A DNA stretch of 54,279 nt from an uncultured Pseudomonadota bacterium (GTDB lineage Bacteria; Pseudomonadota; Alphaproteobacteria; RUG11792). Of the stretch, positions 15,524 through 25,206 are shown in pieces. The stretch covers positions 1 to 54,279 of the forward strand of contig CACZTP010000007.1 in the NCBI GenBank assembly GCA_902784055.1, in the 5' to 3' direction. A program made the position numbers and the translations under genes. How positions within the stretch are numbered: the first letter of the stretch is position 1; each line of letters starts with the position of its first letter. Below the pieces are notes generated by a model. It saw only the letters and a list, made by a program, of their open reading frames with translations, searched no databases and was not told the DNA's origin.

Positions 15524-17452
15524 TTACTCTCCATCTGAATTTTCTGAAGTTCTTATCGCTTCGTCGACTATTTTTTTGTGTATTACTATTTTTTGCCGTT
15601 TTTTAGTTTCTGTTTGGGCTATTGTATATATGTCCGAGTTCATGGTTCGATCTAAAAATTGTTTTATAAGAAATCTCATTGTACTTGATGCATATTTCGG
15701 AGATTGGAACTTTTCAACTCCGAACACTAAGTATGTGTCAGCATCAAGCCGGTAAAATTTACATTTATTTTGTTTAAGAACAGATAACGCGTCAGATATG
15801 ACTCTCGGATACGGGCAATCTTTTTGCAATTTTTTCCAGTCATTGTTGTCAGAATCTAACAACAAATCTTTCTTGCAAACTGTATAACTCTTTGCTCCAG
15901 GAAAAACCTTAATTTGAGATACAGCGTTGTCCGATTCGCCAATTAAATCGTTTAGAACACTAAGAGTTTCTTTATTTTTTAAATCTGCTATATAATCCTT
16001 TGTGATTTGATCTTTTATCGCCTCAATCGGAGGTAAAGATTCCTTTACAATATTCCGGACATAAACAACATACGATATATTTTCATTTTCTTTTGAACTA
16101 ATTACTGGACTTGACTGTTTTTCATTTAATGTTGCAACTAAACTTATTATTTCTTTATGAGTTTCGTCGTCTGGAATAATATCTTTTATTCTTTCGGTAT
16201 CCTTTTGTTTATCATAATCTTCAATATCAATCAATTCCGATTTGTAATCATTTGCCACCTTATCAATATCAGCTCCCGATGCCAGCGCATCTTCAATTCT
16301 ATTTTTTACATCTCGTATTGTTGAATAAAACTCTGGAGAATTAAGTTTTTCTGAAAGTAATGCGTTACGAACATCATTTATTATTTCTGATTGTTTTTTT
16401 TCTTTTGGTTTATTAATTTTTGTTAATTTGTATATATAAAATTTACCCCCGACTGAGTATACATTTGAAAATTTGCCAACAGTTAATGAGAATAGATCAT
16501 CCGCAATATATTTTGGAAAATTGCTTTTTTTGATACCAAGTAAACTTTGAGCAGTCGATCGCGAGTTCTCACCACCTTTAACTAGCTTTTCCAAAGTTGC
16601 CTCTGCTAGTTCTTTTGTATTAAAGTCGAAACGCTCAAAATCACGCGTTTCAGTTGATTTAAACATGTCTTGATGATCGTTAAAATATGTTTTTATTTCA
16701 TCTTCAGTAATTTTTACTTCATCAACAAATTTTGCATAATTTGTTTTCATTAAAGCTATATGTCGTAGCTCAGGTTTTTTGTATTTGTCAGCACTGTTTT
16801 GATAATACTGTTTTAGCGCACTGTCATCAATATTGTCATTTATTTTTGTCTTGTTTATATCGATCTTTGCTATCCAAATTGTTTTATTTGTTTCATACAC
16901 CGAGCCAAGAACATCACGAATGAAACTTGGCATTTTGTATCCAGAAATTACTGGATGGAATAGCTGATTTCTTGAAATGCTATCTCGTATTTGTCGCAAC
17001 AATCTTGATTCAGACATACCAGATTGTTGAAGCATATTTACATACAAGCGTTCATCAAATACACCATTTGTTTGAAACTCTGGTAGGGATTGTATCACTT
17101 GGGCAAGACTTATTTTCGGAACAACTATACCAATTTGTCGTATAGTCTCTGTTTCAACAGTTTGCTCGATAATATCATCCAAGATAACTTTGCTAATATC
17201 AGTATTTTTAAACTCTTCAATAGTAAGTGATTTCCCATTTTTATCTCGTAGGTTTTGCTTCTTTTGAGAATATTCATATCTTAACTTATCTATCGGGATT
17301 TTGTGCTTCCCAACTTGTATCGCAGTTCGTGAGGAGACATAACTTCTAACTATATCTCCAACACCCCACAAGCCAAAACTTAAAATAATGGCTCCAAACA
17401 AAATTTTTGCAAAAATGCTTTTTGATGAATTGTAAAAAAAGCGAATTATCAT
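15524..17452 (-). CDS. ppiD: Periplasmic folding chaperone PpiD / SurA_N-type protein
   Basis: PpiD is an inner-membrane-anchored periplasmic chaperone that helps exported proteins leave the Sec translocon. The protein begins with a basic stretch and a single membrane segment ('ILFGAIILSFGLWGVGDIV', about residues 17-36), followed by a SurA_N-like chaperone region ('VGKHKIPIDKLRYEYSQ...') and a parvulin-like region near residues 240-375 ('LFSLTVGKFSNVYSVGGKFYIYKL'). The total of about 640 aa fits the family. I took the ATG at 17452; a GTG 11 codons upstream (17485) is an alternative without a ribosome site. The parvulin domain looks degenerate, as often in PpiD. Confidence 0.85.
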   Translation of the reverse strand: MIIRFFYNSSKSIFAKILFGAIILSFGLWGVGDIVRSYVSSRTAIQVGKHKIPIDKLRYEYSQKKQNLRDKNGKSLTIEEFKNTDISKVILDDIIEQTVETETIRQIGIVVPKISLAQVIQSLPEFQTNGVFDERLYVNMLQQSGMSESRLLRQIRDSISRNQLFHPVISGYKMPSFIRDVLGSVYETNKTIWIAKIDINKTKINDNIDDSALKQYYQNSADKYKKPELRHIALMKTNYAKFVDEVKITEDEIKTYFNDHQDMFKSTETRDFERFDFNTKELAEATLEKLVKGGENSRSTAQSLLGIKKSNFPKYIADDLFSLTVGKFSNVYSVGGKFYIYKLTKINKPKEKKQSEIINDVRNALLSEKLNSPEFYSTIRDVKNRIEDALASGADIDKVANDYKSELIDIEDYDKQKDTERIKDIIPDDETHKEIISLVATLNEKQSSPVISSKENENISYVVYVRNIVKESLPPIEAIKDQITKDYIADLKNKETLSVLNDLIGESDNAVSQIKVFPGAKSYTVCKKDLLLDSDNNDWKKLQKDCPYPRVISDALSVLKQNKCKFYRLDADTYLVFGVEKFQSPKYASSTMRFLIKQFLDRTMNSDIYTIAQTETKKRQKIVIHKKIVDEAIRTSENSDGE

Positions 17453-17727
17453 CCTATGCTCAATATGAAACACTCTATTATGCACAGGATACTACATTAA
17501 GAAAATCGAGCATTAGCGTATAAATTAATTTTTCATACAACGAAATATTAAAGTGATCTCTACGACAAGTTTTTTTGAGGGTTTACAAAACGATAAATTA
17601 AAACATCAATTTGATCAAAAAACATATGTTTATTAAAAAACAATCCTGCATAAGCATTAATGAGAAGCATCTCTTTTGAACTGATCCGGACTAAGTTATA
17701 AATATATTGATTGTATAACCGACGCTC

Positions 17728-19110
17728 TTATATATTGACAGATCGTTTAAAAGCATTAAATCTCGTGAGTTCTTTACCAGAAAACTTTCGTGGTGGTTTT
17801 GGAACGAAAGCTAAAGGATTAACAAATTTTCCTTTATACATAACTTCGTAGTGTAGATGAGCACCCGTTGAATACCCACTATTACCACTGTAGCCAATTA
17901 TTTGACCTTGTTTCACGTGTTGCCCAGGTCTAACAACATAACGACTTAAGTGAGCATACGCAGTATTGTAATTTTCTAAATGTTTTATTTTTACATACTG
18001 ACCATATCCACCGTAATGCTGAGCCATAACAACGCCCCCAGAAGCGGTTGCCCGAACTGGAGTACCTATACTTGCCGATAGATCAATTCCCGTATGTAGT
18101 TTACTTCGACCACTTATAGGGTGGTATCTATATCCAAAATGTGACGTAATTTTTCTATAAGATATTGGTTTTATAAACATCGCCCCGCTTTTTTTTGAAC
18201 TTAGTATTGTGCCGTTTGCATCAACGTACTGCATAGAGCCATCAACTGAAAATTTGTAAATTTTTTTCGTCTTACCATTGACAGTTGTGGTTATCGCTAG
18301 TAAATTGCTATTTATTAATTCACCTTCTTCTGTATTGTGTTGTTCATAAGCTAAGTTAAACCCTATCTTTGATTTAGAAATATTTGTTATATGCTTTAAT
18401 GCTTTTAGAGCGTCGTTAGTTACATGTTTAGGTAAACCACATTGCTTTAAAGAAGACGCCGGATCTTTTGGTAATATTGTTCCTGAAATTTTTTTAACAA
18501 CACGTTTCAGGGGGATAATTTCTTTTTTAACTATAAAACGTTTATTTATTTTTTCAGCAATAATTTTGAATTTCTTATCAGGTTTAAATTCTAAAGATTT
18601 AATAGAAGTTTTATCGTTATTGTCAGTTTTTACTAAAATTTCTTGACCGGGTTTTAGTTTCTGTAGGCGAAATATGTGAGATATTGCAACAGAGACTTCA
18701 TGTATATCAGATTTATTTATTCCAACCCTTTCTAAAACCTTAGCTAATGTATCTCCCCTCCCAAGTGTTATTAATCCATCAGCGCTTGTTATTATATCCT
18801 CATTTATTGGAAGTTCTTCTTCATCTTCCGATTCTTCGTCATAATCAAAGTCTGTATCAGTATTTGCAATATTTTTTTCTTCATTATCAGTATAATCATC
18901 GATATTATTTTTTATTTCAAATGTATCACCATCAATAAGGGGATCTACTGATATGTATTGTAATAAAGAAATACATATTGCAGATGCGAGCAACCCGATA
19001 ACAGTAAAATTACTAGAGAAATTTCGTGTATTAATAAAATTAGGATGTATTAATTTCTTATACAGAGTGTTACCTTCTGGTATAACCTCTTCTTTCTTAT
19101 TGTTTTGCAC
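17728..19110 (-). CDS. M23 family murein endopeptidase (MepM-like)
   Basis: This 460-aa protein probably cleaves peptide cross-links in peptidoglycan to permit wall growth. A membrane segment (about residues 35-52) anchors it. An acidic linker precedes a LysM/OapA-like region ('RGDTLAKVLERVGI...KLKPGQEILVK', about 115-162), and the C-terminal M23 domain (about 310-435) is intact, with the zinc-binding motifs 'LHTGIDLS' and 'HLHYE' and the 'YAHLSRY' loop. The layout matches MepM/YebA-type enzymes rather than the catalytically dead EnvC/NlpD activators, which lack these metal ligands. It is transcribed divergently from hppA. Confidence 0.9.
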   Translation of the reverse strand: MQNNKKEEVIPEGNTLYKKLIHPNFINTRNFSSNFTVIGLLASAICISLLQYISVDPLIDGDTFEIKNNIDDYTDNEEKNIANTDTDFDYDEESEDEEELPINEDIITSADGLITLGRGDTLAKVLERVGINKSDIHEVSVAISHIFRLQKLKPGQEILVKTDNNDKTSIKSLEFKPDKKFKIIAEKINKRFIVKKEIIPLKRVVKKISGTILPKDPASSLKQCGLPKHVTNDALKALKHITNISKSKIGFNLAYEQHNTEEGELINSNLLAITTTVNGKTKKIYKFSVDGSMQYVDANGTILSSKKSGAMFIKPISYRKITSHFGYRYHPISGRSKLHTGIDLSASIGTPVRATASGGVVMAQHYGGYGQYVKIKHLENYNTAYAHLSRYVVRPGQHVKQGQIIGYSGNSGYSTGAHLHYEVMYKGKFVNPLAFVPKPPRKFSGKELTRFNAFKRSVNI

Positions 19111-19202
19111 TTTTCTTATTGAATGATTTCCCCATATACATCAGTTAGTTTATCAATTAGTCATTAACTGCGTCAAATTTAATTTTTGTATACAAGATCA
19201 TT

Positions 19203-19232
19203 TTAATACCCAAACTTTTAAAAATACGTCAA
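19203..19232 (-). promoter_or_regulatory. Candidate promoter of the M23 peptidase gene
   Basis: On the minus strand TTGACG and TATTAA are separated by 18 bp, about 95 bp upstream of the start codon. A single candidate in AT-rich sequence carries modest weight. Confidence 0.35.
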
Positions 19233-19282
19233 TTTTCGTACTATGACAATAGTTGTTTTGCTTAGATTTTAAGGAGTGAACC

Positions 19283-21370
19283 ATGTTTTCAAGCATGGAT
19301 TTCCTTGTTTTACTCTGCGGAGTATTGGCTGTCGCTTTTGCTTTGTACAAAATAAAAAGCGTATTTAGCCAGTCTTGTGGCAATGAGCGGATGCAAGAAA
19401 TTGCAAATGCGATCCAAATAGGCGCAAAAGCTTACCTAAATCGTCAATACGGGACAATTGCAATTGTTGGTATTGCTATAGTTGCCGTTTTATCATTTTG
19501 TTTATCATTCTACGTCACCTTTGGGTTCGTTTTGGGAGCTGTACTATCTGGTGTTGCCGGATATATCGGAATGAACGTTTCAGTTCGTGCAAACGTTCGT
19601 ACTACAGAAGCGGCTCGTACCTCATTAGCTAAAGCGTTAGGTGTAGCATTTGACGCCGGATCTATTACAGGTATGCTTGTTGTAGGTTTGGGATTGCTTG
19701 GCGTTGGATGTTACTACTTCGTTTTGAGATCATCTAACTTAAATGCTCGCCTTGTTACTGAAGCATTAGTTGCCTTCAGCTTTGGAGCATCTCTTATTTC
19801 CATATTTGCAAGACTTGGCGGTGGTATTTTTACAAAAGGAGCAGATGTTGGCGCAGACTTAGCAGGTAAAGTTGAATCGACAATTCCAGAAGACGATCCA
19901 CGAAATCCAGGAGTTATTGCCGATAACGTTGGTGACAATGTCGGCGACTGTGCTGGCATGGCTGCCGATCTGTTTGAAACTTACGCCGTTACAATAGTCG
20001 CATCAATGGTTCTTGCAAGTATTTACTTTGCCGATGCCACCCAAACAACTATGATTATGTACCCATTAGCACTGAGCGCTGTGTGTATAATCGGATCTAT
20101 TGTCGGTACATATTTTGTTCGTTTGGATAGCTCGAAAAAGATAATGAAAGCTCTTTATAAGGGGCTAATCGCTTCAGGAGCTGTTTCATCGTTGCTTATT
20201 TACATTTTGACTACATCAATGTTTGAAAGCATGAATACCCAAATAATAAGCGTAACCGGATCTGCCTTCACGCCCGCTGATTTGTTAAAGTGCTGTTTTG
20301 TCGGTATTACAGTTACTGGGTTACTTGTTTGGATTACTGAATACTACACGTCAACGGCATATCGTCCTGTTCGGTCTATTGCTAAAGCATCCGAAACAGG
20401 TCACGGGACAAACGTTATTCAAGGATTGGCTGTCTCAATGGAAGCTACCGCTTTACCGGCTCTTGTAATTTGCGCAGGAATAATTGGAGCATATCTTTCA
20501 GCTGGGCTTTTCGGTGTAGCTATTGCCGCGACAACAATGCTTGCTTTTGCCGGCATAATAGTCGCATTAGACGCCTATGGTCCTGTAACAGATAATGCCG
20601 GAGGTATTGCTGAAATGGCAGAACTCCCAGGTGATGTTAGAGAAATTACTGACGCTTTGGATGCTGTAGGAAACACAACAAAGGCTGTGACAAAGGGGTA
20701 TGCAATAGGATCTGCTGGTCTCGCTGCTTTAGTTTTGTTTGCGACTTATGTCGAAGACTTAAAACATTACTTCCCAATGCTACAAATCGACTTCAATCTT
20801 CAAAGCCCATATGTGCTTATAGGTTTGTTATTTGGTGGTATGTTGCCTTACCTATTCAGCTCGTTTGGAATGACAGCTGTAGGTCGGGCTGGCGGGGCTG
20901 TAGTTGTTGAGGTTCGTAGGCAATTTAAAGAAATAAAAGGTATTTTGACGGGAGAAACAAAACCTGATTACAAAACTGCTGTTGATTTATTGACTAAAGC
21001 CGCTATTAAGGAAATGATTGTCCCATCAATATTGCCATTAATCGCCCCTATATTCGTTTATGCGGTTGTGTATTGGTTAGAAGGGCAAAGTGAGGCATTT
21101 GCGGCTCTTGGAGCTACGCTAATAGGAACAATAGTTACTGGTATATTTGTCGCACTATCTATGACATCCGGAGGTGGAGCTTGGGATAATGCAAAGAAAT
21201 ACATCGAAGAAGGTAACTTTGGAGGAAAAGGCTCTGACGCTCACAAAGCTGCAGTTACCGGCGATACAGTAGGAGATCCTTACAAAGACACAGCTGGTCC
21301 TGCAATTAATCCTATGATAAAAATAATAAACATAGTTGCGTTACTTCTTCTTGCCGGGCTTGCCGGATAA
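19283..21370 (+). CDS. hppA: K+-independent H+-translocating pyrophosphatase
   Basis: This integral membrane enzyme hydrolyses pyrophosphate and pumps protons. The 695-aa protein has about 16 membrane segments and the conserved substrate motifs '[11 protein letters not shown]' (about residues 187-197) and '[19 protein letters not shown]' (about 213-231), plus '[12 protein letters not shown]' and '[18 protein letters not shown]' near the C-terminus. The position that separates the two classes reads '[10 protein letters not shown]' (Lys near residue 466), which marks the K+-independent type. An AAGGAG ribosome site lies 6 nt before the ATG, and a strong terminator follows. It works in parallel with the F-type ATP synthase encoded further along. 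Confidence 0.96.
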   Translation: MFSSMDFLVLLCGVLAVAFALYKIKSVFSQSCGNERMQEIANAIQIGAKAYLNRQYGTIAIVGIAIVAVLSFCLSFYVTFGFVLGAVLSGVAGYIGMNVSVRANVRTTEAARTSLAKALGVAFDAGSITGMLVVGLGLLGVGCYYFVLRSSNLNARLVTEALVAFSFGASLISIFARLGGGIFTKGADVGADLAGKVESTIPEDDPRNPGVIADNVGDNVGDCAGMAADLFETYAVTIVASMVLASIYFADATQTTMIMYPLALSAVCIIGSIVGTYFVRLDSSKKIMKALYKGLIASGAVSSLLIYILTTSMFESMNTQIISVTGSAFTPADLLKCCFVGITVTGLLVWITEYYTSTAYRPVRSIAKASETGHGTNVIQGLAVSMEATALPALVICAGIIGAYLSAGLFGVAIAATTMLAFAGIIVALDAYGPVTDNAGGIAEMAELPGDVREITDALDAVGNTTKAVTKGYAIGSAGLAALVLFATYVEDLKHYFPMLQIDFNLQSPYVLIGLLFGGMLPYLFSSFGMTAVGRAGGAVVVEVRRQFKEIKGILTGETKPDYKTAVDLLTKAAIKEMIVPSILPLIAPIFVYAVVYWLEGQSEAFAALGATLIGTIVTGIFVALSMTSGGGAWDNAKKYIEEGNFGGKGSDAHKAAVTGDTVGDPYKDTAGPAINPMIKIINIVALLLLAGLAG

Positions 21371-21385
21371 CTATCTTAATTTAAA

Positions 21386-21420
21386 AGCCCCCCAACTCTG
21401 GGGGCTAAAATTTTCATTTT
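21386..21420 (+). terminator. Rho-independent terminator after hppA
   Basis: AGCCCCC and GGGGGCT form a perfect 7-bp stem with a short loop, followed by a T-rich stretch. Confidence 0.85.
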
Positions 21421-21574
21421 TATTTTTCTTGAGTATTAAACGATAAAGAAAACCTACCTATATAATTTTTGGGTGTATTAGAGGTTTTTTTGTATCACTT
21501 GATCTACTTGGTTGTATGGATTATAATGAAAAGTGAGATCGGATTATATAACATATCCTTTACTTAAGAGCAAG

Positions 21575-23461
21575 ATGAATTTAAAGCATTTTTTGATATT
21601 AGCATGTTGCTTTATTCCTCAATTTAATAGTGATTCCGTAGCCTCTGAAGTCTTTGATTTACAATCGTTACAAGACTTTGGGTTTGACACAGAAAAACAA
21701 ATTAATAGGAAAATTGCAGATTGTGTTTCAGAATGTATTGACAGAAATATTAGCAATGCTTGTGAAGAATATGGGAGTTCCTATTGGGCAAACGATAATA
21801 GTAAATATTATTCATCATTTGTCGCACAGAAAAAGCTTTTTACATTAGCGCTAACAGTTGGAACTGTATTTGAACAAAACTCTATTGCCAATAAATATAT
21901 TGAGATAATTTCTACACTGTTATCTCAAAAAGAATATTTTAAAGACTGTTTACAAAAAGTGGCAAGCAATTTGAATGGTCTTTATTTTTATATCTCATGT
22001 TGTTGTTTCTTTAACAAAAACATGAGAGATGAATATTTTCGAAGAATTCGTCATGACCAGAAGTTTGCAACACATTCCGTAACAAATTTTAGCGATTATT
22101 TGTTTTTACAAACAGATTTTATTGTAAAAAGATTGCTTGAATCAACAAAATTTGGAAACATTATTCAACAGTTAAATGCAATGAATAACTCTTATCATGA
22201 CAGCATTAAACATGATTGGTACTGCTATGCGACCCAATTAAACATTTTCGGAGAACCATTGTTACCTGGTGTAATGCACAGGATATATGAATACAAGACT
22301 CCGGATGGTTCCGTTAGCACAACGATTACAGAAAGGTTTTATCACCTTTACTCTTATGCCGACGCATATGCAAAGATTCAACCTGTATATTATCAATTAA
22401 CCGATTCATCTAAGAAGCAAGATCTTGCGTATGACTTAAATACCAACAACTTGTTGATAGATTTAACGTCAGATTTTTTCAAATGCGGAGAATGTACAAA
22501 GTCAAAAAATTATGATTATGTAGAATATAAAGATAGCAGCGAAACATGGGACGAATATGGAATATGTTTTGGCGAAAATAATTCGATTTATAATTTTCGC
22601 AATAGACTTTACATGCTTGGCGTGAACTCAGATAATATTGAAAGATCCTATCCAGATAGTAAAAGTTATCCACTTAGTATTGATGATATGATCAAAAAGT
22701 TTAGCCCGAGTGATCTCTATAAAAACGAGAAACAAGTTTTTTATTCTGAAGTAGAAAATATTTTTAATGAATTAAAGGACATCATTGCACATAATATTCA
22801 AACTTATCAGTCTATAGATTGTAGAGATTACAATGCCAGATTATATGGCGTGGTTCAAGACATTGTTCTACATAAGACTTATCAGAGAAATTCCGGAGAT
22901 GAGTATCATTTAAGAGAAGAGTATTCGATGTATTTTAAATGTTTAAAAAGATTAATTAAACTTCTTCCAACTATGAATCCGGATTACATTTATAATGCCC
23001 TTAGATGTTGCCGTTCTTGGAAAGACTGTGATTGCTTTGTTGATTTTATTGAAACAATAATCAACAAAACCAAAAATAAAAACGATTGGAATTTATTTGG
23101 ACTACACAAGCTTTTTGTTAGATTATATAAATTTATTAATGACGATTATTGTTATGAAGGCGATTTTGGTGAAAAATGTAAAATTTTACGAATGATAGAC
23201 GAAGATAAAGAACTTACGGATATTAAGAAAAAAATAAAAGATACCGATCATATTCCTTCAAATCTAAGTTACAACGAACGAGTGTTGGCGAAATGTCAAC
23301 TTCAACAAACTCAAGAAGATTTAAAGACAACATTAAAAGAAAAAAGTTTTCCCAACTTTATTAAAAAAGTTGCTGTCGAGATAGCAAAAGACGTTAATGA
23401 ATTAGCAAAAACCGGAAACGCAGTTTGTGTGTATAAAATTTTTGAAACATTTTTTCAATAG
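21575..23461 (+). CDS. Secreted protein of unknown function
   Basis: The protein (about 628 aa from the ATG at 21575; an upstream in-frame GTG at 21533 adds 14 residues without a signal) begins with a signal peptide ('MNLKHFLILACCFIPQF', probable cleavage near 'SVAS'). The mature part is rich in Tyr, Asp and Cys, with paired cysteines such as 'CCCF', 'CRSWKDCDC' and 'CGECTKSK'. It looks mostly alpha-helical, and I recognise no family. It stands alone between the hppA terminator and a tRNA pair. A role at the host interface is only a guess from its export and lack of relatives. Confidence 0.65.
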   Translation: MNLKHFLILACCFIPQFNSDSVASEVFDLQSLQDFGFDTEKQINRKIADCVSECIDRNISNACEEYGSSYWANDNSKYYSSFVAQKKLFTLALTVGTVFEQNSIANKYIEIISTLLSQKEYFKDCLQKVASNLNGLYFYISCCCFFNKNMRDEYFRRIRHDQKFATHSVTNFSDYLFLQTDFIVKRLLESTKFGNIIQQLNAMNNSYHDSIKHDWYCYATQLNIFGEPLLPGVMHRIYEYKTPDGSVSTTITERFYHLYSYADAYAKIQPVYYQLTDSSKKQDLAYDLNTNNLLIDLTSDFFKCGECTKSKNYDYVEYKDSSETWDEYGICFGENNSIYNFRNRLYMLGVNSDNIERSYPDSKSYPLSIDDMIKKFSPSDLYKNEKQVFYSEVENIFNELKDIIAHNIQTYQSIDCRDYNARLYGVVQDIVLHKTYQRNSGDEYHLREEYSMYFKCLKRLIKLLPTMNPDYIYNALRCCRSWKDCDCFVDFIETIINKTKNKNDWNLFGLHKLFVRLYKFINDDYCYEGDFGEKCKILRMIDEDKELTDIKKKIKDTDHIPSNLSYNERVLAKCQLQQTQEDLKTTLKEKSFPNFIKKVAVEIAKDVNELAKTGNAVCVYKIFETFFQ

Positions 23462-23547
23462 ATGTACAAAGCCGTGCTAAAGAGGACTAAAAATTTCTGA
23501 GATTAATCGTCAAGATGTGTTACACTAAATGCGAGGTCAGTAGGATC

Positions 23548-23633
23548 GGAAGGGTGGCCGAGTGGTTAAAGGCAACAGACTGTAAATCTGTCGGCGTTAG
23601 CCTACGTTAGTTCGAATCTAACCCCTTCCACCA
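23548..23633 (+). tRNA. tRNA-Tyr (GTA)
   Basis: The acceptor GGAAGGG/CCCTTCC, the anticodon loop CTGTAAA (anticodon GTA), a long variable arm as required for tRNA-Tyr, and an encoded CCA are all present. Confidence 0.95.
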
Positions 23634-23635
23634 TT

Positions 23636-23709
23636 GCGGGTGTAGCTTAATGGTAAAGCCCCAGCCTTCCAAGCTGGTTACGTGAGTTCGATTCTCATCA
23701 CCCGCTCCA
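23636..23709 (+). tRNA. tRNA-Gly (TCC)
   Basis: The acceptor GCGGGTG/CACCCGC, the anticodon loop CTTCCAA (anticodon TCC) and an encoded CCA are present. It lies 2 nt after tRNA-Tyr, so both are processed from one transcript. Confidence 0.95.
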
Positions 23710-23732
23710 ATTGCTTTATTACAAGGAAGGCT

Positions 23733-24728
23733 GTGTTAAAGAGATTAAGAACCCCTAAGTTTTGGTATGACGAGCGTAGTGTATGGGGAGAGGTTTTATC
23801 TCCGTTATCTCAATTGTACTCGCTTTATTTTAATGTTAGATACAGCTCAGTAATTCCGTCAAAAGTAAATATTCCAGTTATCTGCGTCAATAGCGTAATG
23901 CTAAGCGGAGCAGGAAAGACCCCGACTGTAAAGTTTATTTTTGATATTTTAAAAAAGTATAAATTTAACCCACATGTAATTACTCGTGGATATGGTGGAT
24001 ATATAAAAAATGTAATACGAGTTGATCCGAACCTTCATTCTTATTTGCAGGTAGGGGATGAAGCTCTTGTATCAGCTCAGTTTGCCACCACATGGATAGG
24101 TCGTGATCATTTTAAATCAGCTCAATCGGCTATCTTTGGTGGTGCTGATGCAATAGTCGTTGATAGCGGTTTTTATTGCCGAACGCTATCGCATGATTTC
24201 AACATTTTAGTAATAGACTCAAATCAAAAGTTTGGGAATAAAAGGCTTTTACCCGCAGGACCTCTTATTGAAAAAATCGATAATGGGATTAAAAGTTCCG
24301 ATACTATTTTAATAATTGGAGAGAAATCAGAAGAGCTAGAATCAATAATAAAATCGACTAAAGACGTCCATATATTTTATGCAAAGCTAGTTGCATCAGA
24401 AATAGTTAATATCAAAAACAACAAAGTATTAGGTTTTTGCGGGTTAGGATATCCAAAGAAGTTTAAACAGACATTGAAGAATTGTAATTACGATATTGTA
24501 GATTTTGTTATATTTTCAGACCATCATCCTTATACGATAACAGAAATCCAAAGACTTATAGAAAAAGCTACATCGGTTAATGCAACGTTGGTCACAACTA
24601 TTAAAGACTATATAAAAATTCCTGAGGTCTTTCGACCTGATATTAAAGTAATCCCGATAGATGTTGTCCCAGAAAATGACCTATTCGAAAAAATGCTGAT
24701 TGAAAGAGTAAAAATATCGAAAGCTTAA
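23733..24728 (+). CDS. lpxK: Tetraacyldisaccharide 4'-kinase (lipid A synthesis)
   Basis: LpxK phosphorylates the lipid A disaccharide precursor at the 4' position, at the inner membrane. The 331-aa protein shows 'PKFWYDE' near the N-terminus, the P-loop-like 'MLSGAGKTPTVKFI' (about residues 54-67), 'VITRGYGGY', 'VGDEALVSAQ' and the late 'FSDHHPYT' motif, all typical of LpxK. The frame is open further upstream, but that would run into tRNA-Gly. The GTG at 23733, preceded by AAGGAAGG, is the evident start. With secB and tamB nearby it shows that the cell keeps an LPS-type outer membrane. Confidence 0.93.
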   Translation: MLKRLRTPKFWYDERSVWGEVLSPLSQLYSLYFNVRYSSVIPSKVNIPVICVNSVMLSGAGKTPTVKFIFDILKKYKFNPHVITRGYGGYIKNVIRVDPNLHSYLQVGDEALVSAQFATTWIGRDHFKSAQSAIFGGADAIVVDSGFYCRTLSHDFNILVIDSNQKFGNKRLLPAGPLIEKIDNGIKSSDTILIIGEKSEELESIIKSTKDVHIFYAKLVASEIVNIKNNKVLGFCGLGYPKKFKQTLKNCNYDIVDFVIFSDHHPYTITEIQRLIEKATSVNATLVTTIKDYIKIPEVFRPDIKVIPIDVVPENDLFEKMLIERVKISKA

Positions 24729-24777
24729 TCAAGCGCCAGGAATTGTTAGATTCAGTTTGCAATAAAATCAAAGATAT

Positions 24778-25077
24778 TTAGTTATCTGGATTTATTATAT
24801 TTTGGCGCAAAGAAGGAATTTGTGAAGGAGGTAAACCAACTACAGCAAGTATGTTGGTATATTGCTGGTATGTTAGATTGATTATATTCCAGTTATTTGA
24901 CCTGTCTTTATCACATGCACAATGTACATCAATACCAACATAAAATGGATCTTGTACTTGTTGCGGGTAGTAAGATGACTGGAAGTTATCCGACGAAAAG
25001 CACTTATTTATTACGCATGCGCTGATAATTATCAGAAAATAGTTTTTTGCGATAACCTTTTGTATCCCACTAATCAT
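24778..25077 (-). CDS. Small secreted protein of unknown function
   Basis: This 99-aa protein has a signal peptide ('NYFLIIISACVINKCFS') and a short mature part with a Tyr/Gln/Pro segment and a 'HCACDKD' cysteine pair. No family is recognised. The start has a good ribosome site (GAGGA, 6 nt upstream). The region upstream contains the two 21-bp-spaced GTATAC repeats, which could regulate it. Confidence 0.6.
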   Translation of the reverse strand: MISGIQKVIAKNYFLIIISACVINKCFSSDNFQSSYYPQQVQDPFYVGIDVHCACDKDRSNNWNIINLTYQQYTNILAVVGLPPSQIPSLRQNIINPDN

Positions 25078-25170
25078 TGAGTCCTCACTTACGTATCTCC
25101 TAACATTTTGGAAAATGGTAATTAACTTTTAGTTAACTCTGCTATTTTGCCAGCGGGCAATAACCCAAAA

Positions 25171-25206
25171 TTTGGTATACATAGTCATTTTTTTGGTATA
25201 CATAGT
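25171..25206. repeat. Two direct repeats 21 bp apart, GTATAC core
   Basis: TTTGGTATACATAGT occurs at 25171-25185 and again, identically, at 25192-25206. The spacing is two helical turns and each copy holds the palindrome GTATAC. It lies between the radical SAM gene end and the start of the small secreted gene, where an operator would be expected. Confidence 0.7.

Noticed and set aside
15465-15755. A 96-codon plus-strand ORF near the end of ppiD
   Set aside because: Most of it overlaps the ppiD C-terminus on the other strand. It has no ribosome site and no recognisable pattern.
23682-23732. An earlier start for lpxK
   Set aside because: The frame is open upstream but would lie within tRNA-Gly, and the GTG at 23733 has a good ribosome site and matches the family N-terminus.
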